Shown one piece after another: positions 57,691 to 64,000 of a stretch of 64,000 nucleotides of DNA (within the stretch, counting starts at the first letter, position 1; each line of letters opens with the position of its first letter). Source of the DNA: Williamsia limnetica. GTDB lineage: Bacteria > Actinomycetota > Actinomycetes > Mycobacteriales > Mycobacteriaceae. Position numbers and translations under genes: made by a program. The DNA is taken from contig NZ_QJSP01000001.1 of NCBI RefSeq assembly GCF_003217475.1, positions 372,001 through 436,000 on the forward strand, written 5' to 3'. Under the pieces are notes generated by a model. That model was not told the DNA's origin. It ran no database searches and saw only the letters and a program-made list of their open reading frames with translations.

Positions 57691-58698
57691 TCAGCGGGTT
57701 GCGGTCAGGGTGAGCAGAATGTCGTCGCCCAAGGTTTCGGCACTGTGGGTCGAAAAGCGGTGGCCCTGGGTCAGGGTCTGCACCGTGTCGTCGACCACGG
57801 CGACGGCTCCCCCACCGATCACCAGCGGCGCGATGTACGCCTGGACGCGATCGACCAGCCCGGCCGCAAAGAAAGCGCCCAGCAAGCGGGACCCGCCCTC
57901 GATCTGGACATTCGTCAGATCACCCAGGGCTTCGAGGACCCGGTTCGGATCGCGCTCACGCACCGCCAGCGTGCGGGCGTCGTCATTGAAGATCCGTGCC
58001 TGCGGCGAGATCTCCGACAGTCCGACCACCACCCGCAGCGGCTGGTGCCGGTGCAGCGAGCCGTCGGGGTGTCGCGCAGTCAGCGTCGGGTCATCGGCCA
58101 ACACAGTTCCGGTGCCGACGATGATCGCGTCAAGCTGAGCCCGCTCGGAATGCACACGTGCGCGGGCCGCATCGCCGGTGATCCATTGACTCGTGCCATC
58201 CGGGGCCGCGATTCGCCCGTCGACGGAAGCCGCGAACTTGGCCGTGACCATGGGACGCCCGTGCTCCTGTCGGAACAGCCACTCCCGCAACGGGCCCGAA
58301 CTCACCTCGGTCGCCCGGACGCCGGCCTGCACCAGCACACCCGCATCCTCGAGCCGGCGATGACCGCCGGTGGCGAGTGGATTGGGATCGGTAACGGCGT
58401 ACGCGACCGCGCGCACGCCCGCGGCGATCAATGCCTCGGTGCAGGGCCCGGTCCGTCCGGTGTGATTACACGGTTCGAGGGTGACCACCGCAGTACCACC
58501 CGCGGCACGGGCGCCTGCCTGCGACAGGGCGTTCACCTCGGCGTGGGCACCGCCAGGGGCACTCGTATGCCCGATCCCGGCCACCGCACCGTCGGCGTCC
58601 AGGATGACTGCTCCGACCGGCGGGTTCGGTGAGCTGATCCCGCGAGCCCCGAGCGACGCGGAGATCGCCCGCGTCATGGCGCCGTCGACGTCGGTCAT
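57691..58698 (-). CDS. ribD: Bifunctional riboflavin deaminase-reductase RibD
   Basis: Deaminates and then reduces the pyrimidine intermediate of riboflavin synthesis. The 335 residues hold a zinc-binding deaminase domain (His52 and Glu54 in AHAEVNAL, Cys77 and Cys86 in EPCNHTGRTGPC) and a C-terminal reductase domain (PMVTAKFAASVDGRIAAPDG, IEGGSRLLGAFFAAGLVDRV). The ATG at 58696-58698 lies 4 bases after the rpe stop; the open frame would add 80 residues within rpe. It precedes the FMN riboswitch and so is not under its control. Confidence 0.92.
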   Translation of the reverse strand: MTDVDGAMTRAISASLGARGISSPNPPVGAVILDADGAVAGIGHTSAPGGAHAEVNALSQAGARAAGGTAVVTLEPCNHTGRTGPCTEALIAAGVRAVAYAVTDPNPLATGGHRRLEDAGVLVQAGVRATEVSSGPLREWLFRQEHGRPMVTAKFAASVDGRIAAPDGTSQWITGDAARARVHSERAQLDAIIVGTGTVLADDPTLTARHPDGSLHRHQPLRVVVGLSEISPQARIFNDDARTLAVRERDPNRVLEALGDLTNVQIEGGSRLLGAFFAAGLVDRVQAYIAPLVIGGGAVAVVDDTVQTLTQGHRFSTHSAETLGDDILLTLTATR

Positions 58699-58702
58699 GA
58701 AA

Positions 58703-59368
58703 TCAGCGCGCGCTGGTCGCCTGGGCGCGCAACGACTGCACCGCAGCAGCGGGATCGGCAGCGTTGTAGACCGCCGACCCGGCGACAAAGCAGTCGACTC
58801 CGGCCTCGGCGGCCTGTTCGATGGTGTCGGCGTTGATGCCACCGTCGATCTCGACGAGCACCCGCAATTCACCCGAGTCCACGAGCGACCGGACCCGGCG
58901 CACCTTGTCGAGTACCTCGGGGATGAACGACTGCCCACCGAATCCCGGTTCGACGCTCATCACCAGCAACGTGTCGAAGCTCTTGAGGATCTCGAGGTAC
59001 GGATCGAGGTCGGTGCCGGGTTTGATGCTGAGTCCTGCTTTCGCTCCAGCGGCCCGGATGTCGCGGCCCACCGCGATCGGGTCGTCGGTGGCTTCCGCGT
59101 GGAACGTCACGTTGTACGCCCCGGCCTCGGCGTACCCCGGCGCCCAGCGACCCGGATCATCGATCATCAGGTGGCAGTCGATCGGGATGTCGGTGCTCTT
59201 GAGCAAGCTCTGGACCACCGGCAGCCCCAGCGTCAGGTTGGGGACGAAATGGCCGTCCATCACATCCACATGCAACCAGTCAGCACCCGCGACCGCATCG
59301 GCTTCGGCACCGAGCTTCGCGAAGTCGGCGGACAGAATGGACGGCGCGATCATCGGAGGCGTCTGCAT
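58703..59368 (-). CDS. rpe: Ribulose-phosphate 3-epimerase
   Basis: Epimerises ribulose 5-phosphate to xylulose 5-phosphate. The 221-residue TIM-barrel protein shows [67 protein letters not shown] and [19 protein letters not shown], with the metal-binding His and Asp residues in place. The ATG at 59366-59368 has AGGA 8 bases upstream; ATG at 59377 and the codon at 59422 are in frame too. Confidence 0.93.
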   Translation of the reverse strand: MQTPPMIAPSILSADFAKLGAEADAVAGADWLHVDVMDGHFVPNLTLGLPVVQSLLKSTDIPIDCHLMIDDPGRWAPGYAEAGAYNVTFHAEATDDPIAVGRDIRAAGAKAGLSIKPGTDLDPYLEILKSFDTLLVMSVEPGFGGQSFIPEVLDKVRRVRSLVDSGELRVLVEIDGGINADTIEQAAEAGVDCFVAGSAVYNAADPAAAVQSLRAQATSAR

Positions 59369-59417
59369 GACTGTCATCCTAAGGTGGACCGCTTTCGGCA
59401 CGGTCGACCCGTCAGAC

Positions 59418-59439
59418 CACAACCCGACTGTTGGTTGTG
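59418..59439. terminator. Short hairpin between rsmB and rpe
   Basis: CACAACC (59418-59424) pairs with GGTTGTG (59433-59439) around an 8-base loop in the 111-base gap. No U-tract. Weak evidence for a terminator or processing site. Confidence 0.35.
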
Positions 59440-59479
59440 CCGGTAACCAGGTGGGCGTCGCATGGCGCCACCGAGCCCG

Positions 59480-60853
59480 TCAGTTCTTGCGCAACGCCGC
59501 GAAGAACATGGCATCGGTGCCGTGCAGGTGCGGCCACAACTGCACATAGGGTCCGGATCCGAGTCCCTCGATGCCTGCGGGAACGAGAGCACGGGTGTCG
59601 AGCGCGGTCACGGGGAGTTCGGCGACGATCCGATCCACAACTCCCGCGGTCTCTTCCGGGTGTGGTGAACAGGTCGAGTACACCACGACCCCACCCGGAC
59701 GCAGCAGTTCGATCGCGGAGCTGAGCAATTGGTGCTGCAGCACGACGAGTTCCGCCACATCCTCCGGATTCCGACGCCATCGCGCCTCGGGTCTGCGTCG
59801 CAGCGCACCCAACCCGGTGCAGGGTGCATCGACGAGGACTCGATCGAATCCCGGGTCCAGCCCGGTGTCGCGACCGTCGGCGACGTGCACGTCGACCGGT
59901 AGATCGCGGGTGGATTTGCTGATCAGCTCCGCCCGGTGCGGCGCCTTCTCGACGGCGTCGACCCTGGCGCCCTCGATCTCGGCCAACGCCCCGAGCAGCG
60001 CAGCCTTTCCCCCCGGGCCTGCACAGAGATCCAGCCAGCGACCGGTATCCGGCCCCTCGAGCGGTGCCTGCGCCAAGGTCCGGGCAACCAGCTGACTACC
60101 CTCGTCCTGCACCCCTGCCAGACCTTCGCGAATCGGCTCGAGGTCGCCGGGGTCGCCGCCGTCGAGATATACGCAGTACGGCGAGTACCGACCGACCTCA
60201 CCGCCGGTGATCAGCGCCAATTCCTCGGCCGTGATCATTCCCGGCCGGGCCACCAGATGGGTCAGCGGACGTTCGTCGTCCGCAGCGAGTGCAGCCTGCA
60301 GTGCGCCGGCCGAACCACCGAGCGCTTCGTTGAACACCTCCGCGATCCAGCGGGGATGAGCGTATTGAAAAGCCAGGTGCCCGATGAGGTCGTCCGTGAT
60401 GGACGGCGCCAGCGACTGCACCCACAGGTCTTCGTCACGCTGAGAGATCTTGCGCAGCACCGCGTTGGCGAATCCCACCGGGCCGTGGCCCGAGCGGGAA
60501 CGGACGAGATCCACTGAGGTGGATACGGCCGCATGCGCCCCGATTCTGGTGCGCAGCAACTGGTAGGTGCCGAGCCGCAGGACGTCGAGCACCGCACCGT
60601 CGATGTCGGTGACAGGACGCTTGGCGACCTCGGCGATGATGACGTCGAGCATCCCGACAGCACGCGACGTCCCGTAGGTCAGCTCCGTCGCAAGAGCGGC
60701 ATCTCGGCCCGTGATCTTCCTGTCTCGCAACATCTTCGGCAACACCAAGTTGGCGTAGGCATCGCGTTCACGGACCGCGGCAAGGACATCGACGGCGGCC
60801 ACGCGTGCCGGGTCGATAGGTGTGTGTTCGCGTTGATCTGTTGGCTGGTTCAT
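59480..60853 (-). CDS. rsmB: 16S rRNA (cytosine-967-C5)-methyltransferase RsmB/Fmu
   Basis: Methylates C967 of 16S rRNA with S-adenosylmethionine. The 457 residues combine an N-terminal NusB-like RNA-binding domain (about 15-150) with a C-terminal methyltransferase: [20 protein letters not shown] (SAM site), Cys345 in [19 protein letters not shown] and the second catalytic Cys395 in [11 protein letters not shown]. It overlaps the fmt stop by four bases (ATGA). Equivalent to Rv1407. Confidence 0.93.
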   Translation of the reverse strand: MNQPTDQREHTPIDPARVAAVDVLAAVRERDAYANLVLPKMLRDRKITGRDAALATELTYGTSRAVGMLDVIIAEVAKRPVTDIDGAVLDVLRLGTYQLLRTRIGAHAAVSTSVDLVRSRSGHGPVGFANAVLRKISQRDEDLWVQSLAPSITDDLIGHLAFQYAHPRWIAEVFNEALGGSAGALQAALAADDERPLTHLVARPGMITAEELALITGGEVGRYSPYCVYLDGGDPGDLEPIREGLAGVQDEGSQLVARTLAQAPLEGPDTGRWLDLCAGPGGKAALLGALAEIEGARVDAVEKAPHRAELISKSTRDLPVDVHVADGRDTGLDPGFDRVLVDAPCTGLGALRRRPEARWRRNPEDVAELVVLQHQLLSSAIELLRPGGVVVYSTCSPHPEETAGVVDRIVAELPVTALDTRALVPAGIEGLGSGPYVQLWPHLHGTDAMFFAALRKN

Positions 60854-61788
60854 GTCAGTGCCTGTTCGTTGGTCAATCTGGCACCTCGCGCCCAGTCGGC
60901 GCCCGCCATCGCTTTTTTGCCCTGCGGCTGGACGGTGTCCAGTCGGATCGGATCGGTTTTGGTCCCGACGAGTAGGGCTTTTTTCGTGACCTGCAGCTCC
61001 CCTGCCGCGGGCGCCGGCTCGTCGTCACCGGCCCGCACCACCGACGCCGCCAGCACCTTCACCCTGAGGTCGTCCAGTGTCGTCCACGCGCCGGGAGCGG
61101 GTGTCATCGCCCTGATGTGCCGATCGATCAGGTGTGCCGGAAGATCCCATCGGATCCGAGCGTGGTCGATGGAGATCTTAGGAGCTGTGCTGACGCCTTC
61201 TGATTGCTGCGGCACAGCGATCAGCTCACCGTCTTCCAGCCCGTCCAGAGTGGCTGTCAGCAGCCCGGCACCGAACTCCGACAACCTGGTCAGCAGCGTT
61301 CCCGCGGTGTCATCGGGGCGAATACGCTCAGTCACCACCCCGAACACCGGCCCGGTGTCGAGGCCCGCCTCGATACGGAACGTGCTGGCCCCGGTCATCT
61401 CGTCGCCGGCAGCGATCGCCGCTTGCACCGGTGCGGCGCCCCGCCAGGCAGGCAGCAGCGAGAAGTGCAGGTTGATCCACCCGTGGGTCGGCAGGTCCAG
61501 CAGTGACGCCGGCACCCGTCCGCCATACGCGACCACCGGGATGCACTCGGGCGCCCACTCCTCGAGTTGCGCGACCGAATCCGGATCAGCCAGCTTCCGC
61601 GGAGTGATGACGGGCACACCGTTGTCGTCCGCGAGTTGCGCCACCGGCGAGCGGGTCACCTTGCGCCCGCGTCCGGCAGCGGCGTCGGGGCGGCTGATCA
61701 CGCCGACCACCTCGTGTCGAGGTGAATCGAGCAGAGCCTGCAGCGGACCGACCGCAGGCTCCGGGGTGCCCGCGAACACCACGCGCAT
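60850..61788 (-). CDS. fmt: Methionyl-tRNA formyltransferase
   Basis: Formylates initiator Met-tRNA. The 312 residues include [20 protein letters not shown], the catalytic Asn106, His108 and Asp144 ([25 protein letters not shown]) and a C-terminal OB-like domain. ATG at 61786-61788 follows GGAGG at 7 bases; a longer open frame adds 11 residues. It is coupled to rsmB. Confidence 0.94.
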   Translation of the reverse strand: MRVVFAGTPEPAVGPLQALLDSPRHEVVGVISRPDAAAGRGRKVTRSPVAQLADDNGVPVITPRKLADPDSVAQLEEWAPECIPVVAYGGRVPASLLDLPTHGWINLHFSLLPAWRGAAPVQAAIAAGDEMTGASTFRIEAGLDTGPVFGVVTERIRPDDTAGTLLTRLSEFGAGLLTATLDGLEDGELIAVPQQSEGVSTAPKISIDHARIRWDLPAHLIDRHIRAMTPAPGAWTTLDDLRVKVLAASVVRAGDDEPAPAAGELQVTKKALLVGTKTDPIRLDTVQPQGKKAMAGADWARGARLTNEQALT

Positions 61789-61998
61789 ATGAATCCTCCA
61801 TGGTCTGTCCCTGCCGAACATTCGTCACGGCCAGCCAACAGCGTAGTTGGCCGGTCCGCGGGAACCCATTCGCGTTGTTGCCTCACCCCTGTGCTTGTTG
61901 GCTCGCTGGCGCTCGCGTGGAGAACGGCCTTTATCGCGGTGGTGGGCCCAGTACAAAGATCCTGTCGGGGGGGGCCATCACCCTGGTGAGCGAGTTGA
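61789..61998. other. priA-fmt intergenic region
   Basis: A 210-base gap without a supported gene. It contains the CGCTGGCGCT word (61904-61913) also present in the 54369 repeat, within GGCTCGCTGGCGCTCGCGTG, and a run of eight G (61966-61973). I see no clear promoter for fmt, though it must be transcribed from here or from priA. Confidence 0.35.
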
Positions 61999-64000
61999 TT
62001 ATCCGATGGTGGGCGGATCCATCTGGACTCGGATCGGCGCGGATTCGTGCTGCGCATTGCGCGCGACCTGCGCGGCGTGCAGTGCGGCGGCCAATTCGCG
62101 TCCCTGAGCGCGGCTGCAGCGCAGCAGGATCCGCTGCGGATCGGACACCTCGTCGCGATTGAGCCCGGAAGGCAGCCTGACGCCGGGTGGTAATTCGACG
62201 GGGCCCAGCAGTTCCCCGCCCGCGGGCAGTTCCACTGTTTCAGCGAAAGCGAGGATCGCCGGACCCTCGCCATCGATGGACGCCATCGTCACCGCAGGCG
62301 GAAACGCCAATTCTGTCCGCTGAGACAGTTCCTGCTCTGCGAACCCGACGGGGTCCCAGCGGATCACGGCCTGGACGGGCGCGAGTCCCGCATCGGCGAC
62401 GATGACGAGCGCGCCGCCGTCACCGTGTGGGCGTACGAGCAGCCCGGCCGAGAGCCAACGCCGGACAGCTTCTTCGCCGGCCCGGAGTTCGGGACGGTCG
62501 AGTTGAGCCCAGGTGTCGAGCAGAATCACAGCGCCATAGCCACCGTCGGCGACCGGCTCAGCGCCGGGAGTCGACACCACCACTCGCGCCCCACCTTCGA
62601 CCGCGTCGACGATCTTGTCGCCGCCTGAGGTCAAGACCGGAACTCCGGGGAAAGCACGTCCCAATTCTTCGGCGGTGCGACGGGCACCGGTCGTCAACGC
62701 ACGCACCTTGGTGAATCCGCACTCCGCACAACGGAAGTTCGCTTCAGGGTGTCCGCACCAGCGGCAACTCAGCGAGCCGACCGAACCCGCGTGGGCGCCG
62801 CCGGCGGCACCGGGCCCATCCGCCTGCATCGGACCGTGACAGCGCCGACACCGAACCTGTGCGCGACAACGCTCGCACGCCAGTGACGGTAGGTACCCCC
62901 TCCGGGGGACGCTGAACAGCACCGGCGCGTCCGCAGCGATCGCAGCGCGGGCGGCATCGAACGCGACGGCCGGGATCCGCGCTGATCGGGCGAGTGGGTC
63001 ACGGGTGATCCGGTTGTCTTCATCGGACAAGGCCTGGACCCTCGGGGTGCGCTTCCGGACCGTGGCGCGTGCACCGGTGAGGTCGTGTGCCCACCCCGCG
63101 TTGACCAGGGCTTGGGTCTGCGCTGTGCGCGCCGCGCCGGCCAGCACGAGAGCGCAGGTCTCGGAGTGTGAACGCATCACCGCGACCTCGCGGGTGTGCG
63201 GATAGGGCGCCCGGGGTTCGCAGAGGCTGTCGTCGCCGTCGTCCCAGACGACGATGAGACCGAGGTCGGGCACCGGCGCGAACGCGGCGCTGCGTGTGCC
63301 GATCACCACCGACGCCTGCCCCCGGAGAGCACGTAACCAGCGTCGATAACGCGCCGATGGACCCAGCCCCGCAGACAGCGACACCACCCGGTCGCCGAGC
63401 AGCGGTTCGCAGGCCGCCTCCAACCGGACCAGGTCTCGCTGGTCGGGGACGACGACGATCGCGGAACGCCCGTTGACGACGGTGTGACACGCGAGTTCCG
63501 CCAGCCGGGCCGGCCAGTCCTCTCCTGGCAGCACCTGCCAGGCAGCTCGGGCAGCTTTGCCTTCCGCAATCGCGGCAAGAAACGAATCGGAGTGCTGATA
63601 TACCGCCCAGGCGTCCAGATCGACCGTCGGAGGCTTGGGGGTACCGGGCGGTGGACCGACCACCTGCTCGGTCCGGGCGTGGCGGGCGGGTATCGCCAGT
63701 CGCAGCACGTCCGTCATCGTCCCCGCGTAGCGATCGGCGACAGCGCGCGCCAGCACGGCCAACTCAGGGGTCAGGACCGGTTCCGCGGAGATCACGCGCT
63801 CGAGCCAGCCGAGTTTGCCCGGGTGATCGCTGGCCTCGATGCGCTCGAGAATGAACCCGTCGACGAGTCGTCCCGAGAACCGGACCCGCACCCGGACACC
63901 CGGCTGTGCATCCAGATGCTGATCCGTCTGCACCTGGTAGTCGAACGGACGATCCAGATGAGCAAGCCCGAGTACTGGGAGAACCCGGGCGATCGGCAAC
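61999..64000 (-). CDS. priA: Primosomal protein N' (PriA), start outside the window
   Basis: Replication restart protein. At least 666 residues are present; related actinobacterial PriA proteins start some 20 residues earlier, so the gene probably begins beyond 64000 (a TTG at 63997-63999 is the only start inside). The N-terminal 3'-DNA-binding domain (RVLPVLGLAHLDRPFDYQV, VRVRVRFSGRLVDGFILER) and the zinc-binding region (CERCRAQVRCRRC, CRWCGHPEANFRCAEC) are clear. The helicase Walker A is degenerate: where GxTGSGKT is expected I see LPGEDWPAR (157-165), and no DExH box is evident, as known for mycobacterial PriA. Confidence 0.9.
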   Translation of the reverse strand, partial: LPIARVLPVLGLAHLDRPFDYQVQTDQHLDAQPGVRVRVRFSGRLVDGFILERIEASDHPGKLGWLERVISAEPVLTPELAVLARAVADRYAGTMTDVLRLAIPARHARTEQVVGPPPGTPKPPTVDLDAWAVYQHSDSFLAAIAEGKAARAAWQVLPGEDWPARLAELACHTVVNGRSAIVVVPDQRDLVRLEAACEPLLGDRVVSLSAGLGPSARYRRWLRALRGQASVVIGTRSAAFAPVPDLGLIVVWDDGDDSLCEPRAPYPHTREVAVMRSHSETCALVLAGAARTAQTQALVNAGWAHDLTGARATVRKRTPRVQALSDEDNRITRDPLARSARIPAVAFDAARAAIAADAPVLFSVPRRGYLPSLACERCRAQVRCRRCHGPMQADGPGAAGGAHAGSVGSLSCRWCGHPEANFRCAECGFTKVRALTTGARRTAEELGRAFPGVPVLTSGGDKIVDAVEGGARVVVSTPGAEPVADGGYGAVILLDTWAQLDRPELRAGEEAVRRWLSAGLLVRPHGDGGALVIVADAGLAPVQAVIRWDPVGFAEQELSQRTELAFPPAVTMASIDGEGPAILAFAETVELPAGGELLGPVELPPGVRLPSGLNRDEVSDPQRILLRCSRAQGRELAAALHAAQVARNAQHESAPIRVQMDPPTIG

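Noticed and set aside
57691-58938. A longer RibD starting within rpe
   Set aside because: The extra 80 residues are a frame-shifted reading of rpe and are Arg/Ser/Pro-rich; the ATG at 58698 gives the standard 335-residue RibD.

Overview
This is a high-GC actinobacterial chromosome segment from a mycolic-acid-producing member of the Mycobacteriales. The mabA-inhA-hemH block, MptB mannosyltransferase, RipA-type endopeptidase, MoxR/DUF58/VWA set and sufR-sufBDCSU-sufT operon follow the order I recall for Mycobacterium tuberculosis around Rv1402-Rv1485, read in reverse. Gordonia or a close relative is my best guess because of the lone lycopene cyclase and the sequence style, but genus is inference. 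No tRNA, rRNA, insertion sequence, prophage or CRISPR array is visible. Layout: 1-7480 (minus) is a cell-envelope block (Rv1476-like membrane protein, ripA-like, moxR, DUF58, VWA, mabA, inhA, start of hemH). 7481-12772 (plus) holds aconitase, its TetR repressor AcnR and an acyl-CoA synthetase. 12847-15649 holds an ABC-F ATPase (minus) and a lycopene cyclase (plus). 15653-19620 is an Asp23/Gls24 envelope-stress cluster of six minus-strand genes, divergent from an ECF sigma factor and a small partner; it is the most accessory-looking and least understood part. 19722-26161 (minus) is the SUF iron-sulfur operon. 26302-33559 holds mptB, an ABC exporter, ctaA, a quinone oxidoreductase and two uncharacterised genes. 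33687-41424 pairs ctaB with the pentose-phosphate operon tkt-tal-zwf-opcA-pgl. 41438-54336 (minus) runs uvrC, rapZ, yvcK-like, whiA, gap, pgk, tpiA, secG, ppc and an MpaB-like oxygenase. 54369-58698 carries a short tandem repeat and the riboflavin genes behind an FMN riboswitch. 58703-64000 (minus) has rpe, rsmB, fmt and the end of priA. The genes are nearly all core: carbon flow (glycolysis, pentose phosphate, PEP carboxylase, aconitase), Fe-S and heme cofactor supply (suf, ctaA, ctaB, hemH), flavin supply and envelope building. Regulation is readable in several places: a perfect AcnR operator lies in the -35/-10 spacer of acnA, a SufR-type inverted repeat overlaps the sufR start, a full FMN riboswitch precedes ribE, and several genes look leaderless, with a TANNNT-like -10 element 6-7 bases before the start codon. 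The intergenic hairpins are also informative: two distant ones share an ungapped 37-base core and may be members of one repeat family.
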